Part shown: positions 1 through 6,200 of the stretch, piece after piece
How the letters are laid out: every line of letters starts with the position of its first letter
Position numbering within the stretch: position 1 is the first letter of the stretch
DNA from: an uncultured Collinsella sp.
Lineage (GTDB): Bacteria > Actinomycetota > Coriobacteriia > Coriobacteriales > Coriobacteriaceae
Reading direction: 5' to 3'
NCBI GenBank assembly: GCA_902464495.1
Contig: CABQJK010000064.1
Span: forward strand, 1-6,207
DNA: 6,207 nucleotides
Made by a program: the position numbers and the translations under genes
Notes under the pieces: model-generated
Databases searched by the model: none
What the model saw: the letters and a program-made list of their open reading frames with translations, nothing else
Told to the model about the DNA's origin: nothing

Positions 1-7
1 GTCCTTG

Positions 8-18
8 GTTATACTAAT
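8..18 (+). promoter_or_regulatory. -10 region of the tRNA-Phe promoter
   Basis: A TATACT hexamer lies at 10-15 inside GTTATACTAAT. It would start transcription near 21-22, about 26 bases before the mature tRNA. The -35 element would lie left of the window and cannot be checked. The same extended -10 context occurs before the tRNA-Leu gene, which supports the call. Confidence 0.6.
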
Positions 19-21
19 CAA

Positions 22-36
22 GCCTTGAAACAAGGC
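22..36 (+). other. Small hairpin in the 5' leader of pre-tRNA-Phe
   Basis: GCCTTG (22-27) and CAAGGC (31-36) form a perfect 6-bp stem with an AAA loop. If transcription starts 6-7 bases after the -10 box, this hairpin sits at the very 5' end of the precursor. RNase P would then remove it by cutting between 47 and 48. The stem is seen directly; any role, such as protecting the 5' end, is inference. It has no T-tract, so it is not a terminator. Confidence 0.4.
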
Positions 37-47
37 ACACCTCAAAT

Positions 48-120
<73 letters not shown>

Positions 121-133
121 CCTTGAATTGACT

Positions 134-163
134 AGGACCTCTGCAAAGGGGTCCTTTTCTTTT
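134..163 (+). terminator. Intrinsic terminator after tRNA-Phe
   Basis: AGGACCTCT (134-142) pairs with AGGGGTCCT (147-155) over 9 bp including one wobble pair. The stem is closed by a GCAA tetraloop and followed by a T-rich tract (TTTCTTTT, 156-163). It lies 13 bases past the tRNA and ends that transcript. Confidence 0.9.
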
Positions 164-175
164 ATGTAGGGTTCT

Positions 176-361
176 GCGGAAACTGCGTCCCAGAATAAGG
201 GCTCAGAACGGGACACACTTTCCGCTTCGGGCCTGTCTGGGAAAGCGCGACCCGGAATGACGCGAAATTGCGGGTCGCGCTTTCCGGTTGGGCCTGCTAA
301 CGGAAAATGCGCCCCATTATTGAGCGATAGAACGGGACGCGCTTTCCGGTGCCTGCCTCCG
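176..361. repeat. Three tandem 62-bp units, each a long imperfect palindrome
   Basis: Units begin at 176, 238 and 300, an exact 62-bp period. Each has a 16-base left arm, an 18-base centre, a 16-base right arm and a 12-base spacer. The right arms read GGGACACACTTTCCGC (210-225), GGGTCGCGCTTTCCGG (272-287) and GGGACGCGCTTTCCGG (334-349). The left arms (176-191, 238-253, 300-315) are nearly their reverse complements; the middle unit has 14 perfect pairs. Spacers share GCCTG, and the first two share GGGCCTG. Centres keep their length but vary in sequence; the first and third end in AGAAC. No reading frame explains the pattern. It resembles REP/BIME-type intergenic palindromes. Because it lies after a terminator and before the next promoter, it may not be transcribed. 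Confidence 0.85.
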
Positions 362-439
362 GCGCGCGTACGCACCTTGTCGCACCATTCCGAGCCCGTC
401 TGCTCCCAGACATTCCTCCCACTTTCGCGTCACTTTACA

Positions 440-451
440 GACCGTTCGGTC
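440..451. promoter_or_regulatory. Operator-like palindrome at the -35 position
   Basis: GACCG-TT-CGGTC is a 12-base palindrome with perfect 5-bp arms. It ends 19 bases before the TATACT box at 471, so it covers the place where the -35 element should be. Many TetR-family repressors bind short GACCG/CGGTC-type palindromes. No regulator gene lies in the window, so its use as an operator is inference. Confidence 0.35.
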
Positions 452-470
452 GCCTGTCCGCACACGCGGG

Positions 471-476
471 TATACT
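471..476 (+). promoter_or_regulatory. Candidate -10 box for the GH5-like gene and rsmI
   Basis: TATACT at 471-476 differs from the TATAAT consensus by one base. At 16-18 bp spacing the -35 position has no good TTGACA match (GGTCGC at 448-453), which suggests a weak or activator-dependent promoter. The predicted start near 482-484 would give a leader of about 60 bases before the ATG at 542. Confidence 0.5.
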
Positions 477-504
477 CAAAACGATACTTATCCTATGCAA
501 TACG

Positions 505-523
505 ATGCGGGTTCGACCTGCAT
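505..523 (+). other. Leader hairpin just upstream of the GH5-like gene's ribosome binding site
   Basis: ATGCGGGT (505-512) pairs with ACCTGCAT (516-523): eight pairs including one G-U, around a TCG loop. It ends seven bases before the AGGGGG ribosome binding site (531-536). There is no T-tract, so it is not a terminator. It could stabilise the mRNA 5' end or influence initiation; neither is shown by the sequence. Confidence 0.4.
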
Positions 524-541
524 GATCCGAAGGGGGCAGTG

Positions 542-1603
542 ATGGAGAGGATACTCGGCGTTAATCTCTCTGGCTGGTTTATTCCCGAGCCTTGGGTGAC
601 CCCGTCGCTGTACGCGGCGACCGGTGCATCCAACGCGGCCGAGCTACAGGAGGCCATGGGTACCGCCGCCTATAACGAGCGCATGCGCCGCCATTACGAG
701 ACGTTTGTGAGCGAGGACGATTTTCGCCGCATGGCGCAGATCGGTCTCAATGCCGTGCGTCTGCCGGTGCCCTGGTATGCCTTTGGCTCACAGGAGTCCG
801 ATGCCTCCTACATATCGGTTGTCGATTACATCGACCGCGCAATTGAGTGGGCCGCCAAGTACAACATCCGCGTACTGCTCGATCTGGCGACTGTACCCGG
901 CGGTCAGGGCGATTCCAACGATTCGCCCACGACGCCGGAAGTCGTCGCTGAGTGGCATTCGTCCACCAATGGCCGTCACGTTGCGCTCGATGTGCTCGAG
1001 CGCTTGGCCGATCGCTATGGTGAGGCCGAGAGCCTGCTGGGCATCGAGCTGTTGGATACGCCGCAGATGAGCGTACGCAAGAGCCTCTTTACCATGACGG
1101 ACGGCATTCCGGCGCACTACCTGCGCAACTTCTATCGTGACGCGTACGAGCTCGTTCGTTCGTATATGCCCGAGGACAAGATTGTCGTCTTTTCCTCTTC
1201 GGGACACCCTGGCGAGTGGAAGCACTTTATGCGCGGTGCCAAGTACAAGAACGTCTACATGGACCTTCACCTGTACCATTACCGCGACGAGTATGCGCTC
1301 GACATCACGAGCCCCCGCGGGCTGACGACGGCGATTTCGCGTAACAAGCGTGAGCTCAAAGAAGCGATTTCGACTGGGTTCCCCGTTTTGGTGGGCGAAT
1401 GGTCGGGTGCGGCGATTTTTGCCAACTCGTCGGTTACGCCCGAGGGTCGCAATGCCTACGAGCGCGTGTTTATCGCCAACCAGCTGGCATCGTTTGCGCC
1501 GGCTGCCGGTTGGTTCTTCCAAACGTGGAAGACCGAGAAGCGCATTGCAGCATGGGACGCCCGCGCGGCACTCGGCACGCTCGAGCGCGGCATGATTGAA
1601 TAG
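542..1603 (+). CDS. GH5-family (exo-beta-1,3-glucanase-like) protein, probably catalytically altered
   Basis: The 353-aa product resembles GH5 enzymes of the yeast exo-1,3-glucanase type. Visible family landmarks are GVNLSGWFIPEPWVTPSLY (6-24), IGLNAVRLPVPWYAF (67-81), DLATVPGGQ (114-122), LLGIELLDTP (165-174), DLHLYHYRDEY (241-251), LVGEWSG (283-289) and GWFFQTWKTE (323-332). The nucleophile Glu is kept (E286). The acid/base Glu, normally in an NEP motif, is replaced: the site reads D172-T173-P174. The usual active-site His of DLHGAPG is Ala116. Normal retaining hydrolysis is therefore doubtful. There is no signal peptide, so a cytosolic location is inferred. ATG 542 is chosen because AGGGGG (531-536) lies five bases upstream; an in-frame GTG at 539 is too close to it. 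rsmI follows six bases later, suggesting one transcript. The substrate is unknown. Confidence 0.85.
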   Translation: MERILGVNLSGWFIPEPWVTPSLYAATGASNAAELQEAMGTAAYNERMRRHYETFVSEDDFRRMAQIGLNAVRLPVPWYAFGSQESDASYISVVDYIDRAIEWAAKYNIRVLLDLATVPGGQGDSNDSPTTPEVVAEWHSSTNGRHVALDVLERLADRYGEAESLLGIELLDTPQMSVRKSLFTMTDGIPAHYLRNFYRDAYELVRSYMPEDKIVVFSSSGHPGEWKHFMRGAKYKNVYMDLHLYHYRDEYALDITSPRGLTTAISRNKRELKEAISTGFPVLVGEWSGAAIFANSSVTPEGRNAYERVFIANQLASFAPAAGWFFQTWKTEKRIAAWDARAALGTLERGMIE

Positions 1604-1609
1604 GTTGAT

Positions 1610-2488
1610 ATGACGCAAAACAGCGCCCGCACGGGCAAACTTTATGTGGTCGGTACGCCCATCGGTAACCTGGGCGACCTGTCTCCGCGTGTCGGCGAGG
1701 CATTTGCCGCCGCCGACGCCGTCTGCTGCGAGGACACGCGTGTGACCTCAAAGTTACTGATGCACCTAGGCATCTCCAAGCCGCTCGTTCGTTGCGACGA
1801 GAACGTGATCGCAAGTCGCGCAGCCGGCCTGGTTGACCGTCTGCTGGCGGGGGAGACCCTCGCCTTTGCCTCGGACGCCGGTATGCCGAGTGTGTCCGAT
1901 CCCGGCCAGGCGCTGGTCGAGGCGGCACGTGAGGCCGATGTGCCTGTCGAGGTTATTCCCGGCCCCTCTGCTTGCGTCACGGCACTCGTATCGTCCGGTA
2001 TTCCCTGCGAACATTTCTTCTTCGAAGGCTTTTTGGGTCGCAAACACGGCGACCGCGTGCGCCGACTGCAGCGCCTTGCCGTCGTCCCCGGCGCGCTCAT
2101 CTTCTACGAGTCTCCACATCGCATCGTCGCGACGCTCGAGGCCGTGGCCGAGGTCTTTCCCCAGCGCGATGTCGCCGTCTGCCGCGAGCTCACCAAATTG
2201 CACGAGGAAGTCTTGCGTGGATCCGCCGCCCAGCTAACCGAGGGGCTGCGTGCCCGTGGCGAGGTAAAGGGCGAGATTGCGCTGGTCATTGCGCCGCCGA
2301 GTGAGGACGAGGAGGCCGGTATCGCGCCGGTTGGAGCCGCAGCGGTAGACCCCGACGAGGCCCTGCGCGAGGACATCCGTGCCGCGCTCGAGGAGGGGGA
2401 GCCCGCCTCTGCGGTGGCCAAGCGCCTGTCTCAGAAGTATTCGCGCCGCAAGCGCGATGTCTATGCCATGGTGCTTGATATGCAATAG
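1610..2488 (+). CDS. rsmI: 16S rRNA (cytidine-1402 2'-O)-methyltransferase RsmI
   Basis: RsmI uses S-adenosylmethionine to methylate the 2'-OH of C1402 in the decoding centre of 16S rRNA, tuning start-codon fidelity. The 292-aa product has the tetrapyrrole-methylase fold motifs of the family: GTPIGNLGD (15-23), EDTRVT (41-46), SDAGMPSVSDPG (88-99), VIPGPSA (115-121), the segments FEGFLGRK and FYESPHRI, then RELTKLHEEVLRG and GEIALVI. A small helical C-terminal domain ends in SRRKRDVYAMVLDMQ, typical of RsmI. Length is normal, with about nine extra N-terminal residues. The ATG is six bases after the GH5-like stop and has no good Shine-Dalgarno sequence, so coupled or re-initiating translation is likely. 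No terminator is visible between rsmI and metG. Confidence 0.95.
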   Translation: MTQNSARTGKLYVVGTPIGNLGDLSPRVGEAFAAADAVCCEDTRVTSKLLMHLGISKPLVRCDENVIASRAAGLVDRLLAGETLAFASDAGMPSVSDPGQALVEAAREADVPVEVIPGPSACVTALVSSGIPCEHFFFEGFLGRKHGDRVRRLQRLAVVPGALIFYESPHRIVATLEAVAEVFPQRDVAVCRELTKLHEEVLRGSAAQLTEGLRARGEVKGEIALVIAPPSEDEEAGIAPVGAAAVDPDEALREDIRAALEEGEPASAVAKRLSQKYSRRKRDVYAMVLDMQ

Positions 2489-2489
2489 A

Positions 2490-2518
2490 TGGAGGATATC
2501 CAGCCCTTGCGCTAGAAT
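2490..2518 (+). promoter_or_regulatory. Weak candidate promoter for metG
   Basis: TAGAAT (2513-2518) is a reasonable -10 box. At 17-bp spacing the -35 position reads TGGAGG (2490-2495), matching TTGACA at three positions. The predicted start near 2525 gives a leader of about 33 bases with a good ribosome binding site, GGAGG at 2544-2548. There is no room for a T-box leader. metG could also be transcribed by read-through from rsmI. Confidence 0.35.
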
Positions 2519-2557
2519 CATCCCCTGTATGCAACGTTTTTCTGGAGGACAAACCCC

Positions 2558-4159
2558 ATGGATCAAAGCAAGCCTTCGTTCTTTATCACGACGCCCATCT
2601 ACTACGTTAACGCCGATCCGCACCTGGGCACGGCTTATTCCACCATCATCGCCGACGTTCAGGCTCGCTATCGCCGCTCCGCCGGCTATAACGTCAAGTT
2701 TCTGACTGGCATGGACGAGCACGGCGAGAAGGTCGCCGAGGCCGCTGCCAAGCACAACATGACGCCGCAGGAGTGGACTGACAGCCAGGCTCCGCACTTC
2801 AAGGAGCTTTGGAGCAAGCTCGAGATCTCCAACGACGACTTCATTCGCACCACCGAGCCGCGCCAGCATCACGCCGTGCAGTATCTGTGGGAGCGCATGA
2901 AGGAGTCCGGCTACCTGTACAAGGGCAGCTATGACGGCTGGTACTGCGTGCCCGACGAGACCTACTTTACCGATACGCAGGTCCAGAAGGGCGACGAGGA
3001 GTACGGCAGCGTCGGCCAGCACCTGTGCCCCGATTGCCACCGTCCGCTCGAGCGCGTGCAGGAGGAGTCCTACTTCTTTAAGCTCTCTGCGTTCCAGGAC
3101 AAGCTGCTCAAGCTCTATGACGAGCACCCCGACTTTGTCGAGCCCGCGTTCCGCATGAACGAGGTGCGCAGCTTTGTCGAGGGCGGCCTCAACGACCTTT
3201 CCGTGAGTCGCACGAGCTTTGACTGGGGCATCCAGGTTCCGTTTGACGAGGGCCATGTGACCTATGTATGGTTTGACGCGCTGCTCAACTATATGACGGC
3301 CGTCGGCTACGGTGTCGACACCGACGAGGCTCGTGCCGAGCTGGCCTATCGCTGGCCCGCGCAGTTCCATATCGTGGGCAAGGACATCATTCGCTTCCAC
3401 TGCGTCATTTGGCCTGCCATGCTCATGGCCATCGGCGAGGCCCTGCCCGAGCACGTCTTTGCCCACGGCTTCCTGACCGTGCGCAATGCCGAGACCGGCA
3501 AGGCCGAGAAGATGTCCAAGAGCCGCGGCAACGCCATCGCTCCGCAGGATGTTATCGACATGCTGGGCGTCGAGGGCTATCGCTATTACTTTATGACCGA
3601 CGTGGTGCCCGGCACCGACGGCGCCATCAGCTTCGAGCGCATGGAGCAGGTCTACAACGCCGACCTGGCCAACAGCTGGGGCAACCTCATCTCGCGTTCG
3701 CTCAACATGAGCGGCAAGTACTTTGACGGTTGTGCACCTGCCAAGCCCGCATCGTTCGATGCGTTCGACAACCCGCTGGCAAAGATCGCCGACGGCCTGG
3801 TCGATCGCTACATGGCCAAGATGGACGTGCTGGATTACGGCGGAGCTAAGGACGAGGTCATGGAGCTCATCCATGCCGCCAACCACTACATCGAGGACTC
3901 CGAGCCTTGGGCGCTTGCCAAGGACGAGGCTAAGGCCGACGAGCTGGCATTTGTGATCTACAACCTGCTCGAGGCCATCCGCATCGCCGCTCACCTGCTG
4001 ATGCCGCTCATGCCCCAGACCTCTGCCGAGGCCCTGCGCCGCCTGTCCTGCGAGGACGAGGCCGCGAGCGACGACCTCAAGGGCATTTGCGCTTGGGGCC
4101 TGCTTGCTGGTGGTCAGCCCGTCGAGAAGGGCGAGCCGCTGTTCCCGCGTCTGGGTTAA
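2558..4159 (+). CDS. metG: Methionyl-tRNA synthetase
   Basis: This class I cytosolic enzyme charges initiator and elongator tRNA-Met with methionine using ATP. The 533-aa product shows ITTPIYYVNADPHLGT (10-25, with HLGT as the HIGH motif), GMDEHGEK (51-58), a connective domain with a zinc-knuckle region (C130, D133, C157, C160), YVWFDALLNY (236-245), HIVGKDIIRFH (271-281) and KMSKS (318-322). The anticodon-binding helical domain has NLISRSLNM (376-384) and EPWALAK (449-455). The protein ends at GEPLFPRLG, so the C-terminal EMAP/Trbp111-like tRNA-binding domain of longer MetRS forms is absent. The second knuckle cysteine is Asp133, between the four-Cys and the Cys-less forms. GGAGG (2544-2548) nine bases upstream fixes the start. 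An intrinsic terminator follows. Confidence 0.98.
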   Translation: MDQSKPSFFITTPIYYVNADPHLGTAYSTIIADVQARYRRSAGYNVKFLTGMDEHGEKVAEAAAKHNMTPQEWTDSQAPHFKELWSKLEISNDDFIRTTEPRQHHAVQYLWERMKESGYLYKGSYDGWYCVPDETYFTDTQVQKGDEEYGSVGQHLCPDCHRPLERVQEESYFFKLSAFQDKLLKLYDEHPDFVEPAFRMNEVRSFVEGGLNDLSVSRTSFDWGIQVPFDEGHVTYVWFDALLNYMTAVGYGVDTDEARAELAYRWPAQFHIVGKDIIRFHCVIWPAMLMAIGEALPEHVFAHGFLTVRNAETGKAEKMSKSRGNAIAPQDVIDMLGVEGYRYYFMTDVVPGTDGAISFERMEQVYNADLANSWGNLISRSLNMSGKYFDGCAPAKPASFDAFDNPLAKIADGLVDRYMAKMDVLDYGGAKDEVMELIHAANHYIEDSEPWALAKDEAKADELAFVIYNLLEAIRIAAHLLMPLMPQTSAEALRRLSCEDEAASDDLKGICAWGLLAGGQPVEKGEPLFPRLG

Positions 4160-4198
4160 GACGCCGCGCGCCATATCGGCAATTTGCTGTTTAGATGT

Positions 4199-4230
4199 AA
4201 GGGCATGGCCGCAACGGTCCATGCCCTTTT
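4199..4230 (+). terminator. Intrinsic terminator after metG
   Basis: AAGGGCATGG (4199-4208) pairs perfectly with CCATGCCCTT (4219-4228). CCG/CGG adds three inner pairs with a bulged T, and T residues follow (4227-4230, then GCTTT). It lies 39 bases past the metG stop and separates metG from rsmA. The T-tract is short, so some read-through is possible. Confidence 0.85.
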
Positions 4231-4266
4231 GCTTTACGATGCAGCCACCATGTTAAGGAGGCAACC

Positions 4267-5127
4267 ATGACAACTTCGCCTTTGGCAAACCCTACGGCAA
4301 CCAGGGAGCTGCTGGAGGAGTTTGGCCTTGCGACCAAGCATCGCCTGGGCCAGAACTTCCTGATCGACAACCATGTGATTGAGCGCATCTGCGAGCTCGC
4401 TGAGCTTGCGGGCGATGAGCGCGTGCTCGAGGTCGGCCCGGGCGTTGGCACGCTCACGCTTGCGCTGCTGCAGGAGGCGGCGTGCGTTACGTCGATTGAG
4501 GCTGATCCCGAGCTTGAGCCGGTGCTCGACGCCCACGCCGCCGACTATGCCAACTTCCGCGTTATCATGGGTGATGCGCTCAAGGTGACGCCGGAGCAGA
4601 TTGAGCAGGCCGCCGGTGGTGAACCTACGGTGTTCGTCGCGAATCTGCCCTATAACGTGGCGGCGACGATCATCCTTCAGTTCTTCCAGACGATGCCCGC
4701 ACTTAAGCGCGCTGTCGTCATGGTGCAAAAGGAAGTTGCAGATCGTATTGCCGCAACGCCGGGCAACAAGACCTATGGCGGCTACACGGCAAAGCTCGGC
4801 CTGTATGCGCAGGTAACAGGGCGTTTTGAGGTGCCGCCACGCTGCTTTATGCCGGCGCCGCATGTGGACTCGGCCGTCGTACGCATCGATCGTGTTGACG
4901 GCGTAGTGCCCGAGGAGCTCGATCGCGAGTTTGTGGCCCGTGTAATTGACGCTGCGTTTGCTCAGCGCCGCAAGACCATCCGCAATTCCATGAGCGCCAA
5001 CGGCTTTGCCAAGGATGTTCTCGATGCTGCCTTTGAGGATTGCGGTATCGCACCTACCACGCGCGCCGAGACGCTCGACGTCGCCGCCTTTGTCCGTTTG
5101 GCTCAGGAGCTAATCCATGACGCCTAA
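4267..5127 (+). CDS. rsmA: 16S rRNA (adenine-1518/1519 N6)-dimethyltransferase RsmA (KsgA)
   Basis: RsmA dimethylates two adjacent adenosines (A1518 and A1519) in helix 45 near the 3' end of 16S rRNA, a late quality-control step in 30S assembly; its loss gives kasugamycin resistance. The 286-aa product has RLGQNFL (26-32), the SAM-binding EVGPGVGTL (55-63), the acidic loop EAD (78-80), GDALK (102-106), the catalytic NLPYN (126-130), QKEVADR (154-160), FMPAPHVDSAVV (194-205) and FAQRRKTIRN (231-240). Length is normal. AAGGAGG (4255-4261), five bases before the ATG, makes the start secure. A possible -10 (TACGAT, 4235-4240) follows the metG terminator, but no -35 is convincing. The tatD start lies inside its 3' end. 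Confidence 0.97.
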   Translation: MTTSPLANPTATRELLEEFGLATKHRLGQNFLIDNHVIERICELAELAGDERVLEVGPGVGTLTLALLQEAACVTSIEADPELEPVLDAHAADYANFRVIMGDALKVTPEQIEQAAGGEPTVFVANLPYNVAATIILQFFQTMPALKRAVVMVQKEVADRIAATPGNKTYGGYTAKLGLYAQVTGRFEVPPRCFMPAPHVDSAVVRIDRVDGVVPEELDREFVARVIDAAFAQRRKTIRNSMSANGFAKDVLDAAFEDCGIAPTTRAETLDVAAFVRLAQELIHDA

Positions 5128-6034
5128 TGTCGAACGCGTGACGTTTACCAAGAAAAAGAAGACGGTGGCCTGCCCGGAACCGCTGGCACCGCTTGCCGAT
5201 ACGCATGCGCACCTACTCTCATTTTGGAGCAAGGAAGTGCCCGAGACGCTCGAGCGCGCCAAGGAAGCGGGCATTGACTTGTTAGTGACGGTCTTCGATC
5301 CCATTGCCGATAAGCGCAGCGTGGCGGACTATAGCGACTGGCTGGTTCGCGAGATCCTGCCGATGCGGGATATTCCGCAGGTCAAGTATCTCGCTGGTGT
5401 GCATCCGTATGGCGCGCCCGACTACACCGATAACATCCATGCCCAGATTGTGGCTGCGCTCGATGATCCCCTATGCGTTGGCATTGGCGAGATCGGTTTG
5501 GACTACCACATGGATTACGACGACGATATTGCGCCGGCGCCCCACGACGTGCAGATCGACTGTATGGCGCGCCAGCTTGAGCTTGCCGTACGCCGCAATG
5601 TGGCGGTAGAGCTGCATCTGCGTCATGAGGACACGGACGGGGAGCGCACCTCGCATGTGGACGCCTACAACGTGTTGTGCGAGGTCGGCGTGCCCCAGGC
5701 CGGTTGCGTACTGCACTGCTTTGGCGAGGACCGAGCCACGATGGAGCGCTTTGTGGATTTGGGTTGTTACATCGCCTATGGCGGCGCGGCTACCTTTAAG
5801 CGCAACGACGACGTGCGCGAGGCATTCGCGGCAACACCGCTCGACCGTATTTTGTTCGAGACGGATTGTCCCTATATGGCGCCGGAGCCCATTCGCGGTC
5901 TTGAGTGCGAGCCTGCAATGATTTCCATCACAGCAAACGCGCTGGTCAACGACCGCGTCGATCGTACCGGTGAGGACGCCGAAGCAATCGCTCGAGCCGC
6001 CTGGGAAAACGCCTGCAAACTTTTTCAAAAATAG
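5117..6034 (+). CDS. tatD: TatD-family metal-dependent deoxyribonuclease/hydrolase
   Basis: TatD proteins are TIM-barrel metallohydrolases; characterised members are Mg2+-dependent 3'-5' DNA/RNA exonucleases linked to DNA repair and RNA quality control. The 305-aa product keeps the metal ligands: DTHAHL (28-33, H30 and H32), GVHPY (94-98), GEIGLDYH (124-131, E125), ELHLRHE (165-171, H167), LHCFGED (199-205, H200) and FETDCPYMAPEP (247-258, D250). It is about 40 residues longer than usual, partly from a basic N-terminal stretch of about 25 residues containing KKKK. Its ATG overlaps the rsmA 3' end by 11 bp, with AGGAG (5105-5109) seven bases upstream, so translational coupling is likely. It could be a paralogue of YcfH/TatD; the substrate is not evident. 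Confidence 0.92.
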   Translation: MTPNVERVTFTKKKKTVACPEPLAPLADTHAHLLSFWSKEVPETLERAKEAGIDLLVTVFDPIADKRSVADYSDWLVREILPMRDIPQVKYLAGVHPYGAPDYTDNIHAQIVAALDDPLCVGIGEIGLDYHMDYDDDIAPAPHDVQIDCMARQLELAVRRNVAVELHLRHEDTDGERTSHVDAYNVLCEVGVPQAGCVLHCFGEDRATMERFVDLGCYIAYGGAATFKRNDDVREAFAATPLDRILFETDCPYMAPEPIRGLECEPAMISITANALVNDRVDRTGEDAEAIARAAWENACKLFQK

Positions 6035-6037
6035 TTC

Positions 6038-6066
6038 TTGCGTTCGCGGTGGCGCTCCGTTATTCT
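6038..6066 (+). promoter_or_regulatory. Promoter of tRNA-Leu
   Basis: TTGCGT (6038-6043) and TATTCT (6061-6066) are separated by exactly 17 bp. The predicted start near 6072-6074 is only 4-6 bases before the mature tRNA. The -10 context GTTATTCTAAT matches that of tRNA-Phe except for one base. The -35 element begins four bases after the tatD stop. Confidence 0.7.
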
Positions 6067-6077
6067 AATTCCTGCAC

Positions 6078-6164
6078 GCGGGCGTGGCGGAATTGGCAGA
6101 CGCGTACGGTTCAGGTCCGTATGGGGGCAACCCCATGAAGGTTCAAGTCCTTTCGCCCGCACCA
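6078..6164 (+). tRNA. tRNA-Leu, anticodon CAG
   Basis: An 87-base class II tRNA with anticodon CAG at 6112-6114 reads CUG, the favoured leucine codon in this GC-rich sequence. The acceptor stem GCGGGCG/CGCCCGC is perfect. The anticodon stem is TACGG/CCGTA. The long variable arm is TGGGG-GCAA-CCCCA, and the T arm has loop TTCAAGT. Discriminator A (6161) and an encoded CCA tail (6162-6164) are present, unlike in the tRNA-Phe gene. Confidence 0.98.
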
Positions 6165-6171
6165 TTGAATG

Positions 6172-6200
6172 AAAGAGCTCCCAGCAATGGGAGCTTTTTT
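6172..6200 (+). terminator. Intrinsic terminator after tRNA-Leu
   Basis: AGCTCCCA (6176-6183) and TGGGAGCT (6188-6195) enclose a GCAA tetraloop. The stem extends outward as AAAG paired with T residues, and a run of six T ends at 6200. It begins eight bases after the encoded CCA. Confidence 0.93.

Larger units (their letters stand above)
362..541 (+). other. Upstream region of the GH5-like gene
   Basis: This is the remainder of a 421-base stretch without a gene (121-541). From 362 to 439 I see nothing recognisable. From 440 onward there is a palindrome, a -10 box, a leader hairpin and a ribosome binding site, described separately. An open frame runs through from 257 in frame with the GH5-like gene, but its upstream part covers the palindromic repeats and lacks any signal-peptide character, so it is treated as non-coding. 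Confidence 0.6.

Noticed and set aside
176..361. CRISPR array
   Set aside because: Although repeat and spacer periodicity is present, the repeats are whole palindromes with diverged arms, only three units exist, and no cas genes are nearby.
257..541. N-terminal extension of the GH5-like gene to an upstream ATG
   Set aside because: It would translate the palindromic repeats and promoter region, has no ribosome binding site match as good as AGGGGG before 542, and the GH5 homology begins right after 542.
2489..2515. Eight-codon open frame (MEDIQPLR) between rsmI and metG as a leader peptide
   Set aside because: No ribosome binding site of its own, no run of Met codons, and it overlaps the candidate -10 box.
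2234..4222. 662-codon open frame on the - strand opposite metG
   Set aside because: It mirrors metG and the end of rsmI in GC-rich sequence, has no recognisable motif, and the + strand product is a clear MetRS.
4235..4240. TACGAT as a firm rsmA promoter
   Set aside because: The -35 position falls within the metG terminator stem and reads CAACGG; kept only as a remark in the rsmA entry.
6015..6041. AT-rich imperfect palindrome around the tatD stop (GCAA...TTGC) as a terminator
   Set aside because: The stem is interrupted, mostly A-T, with no T-tract after it; it overlaps the tRNA-Leu -35 element.
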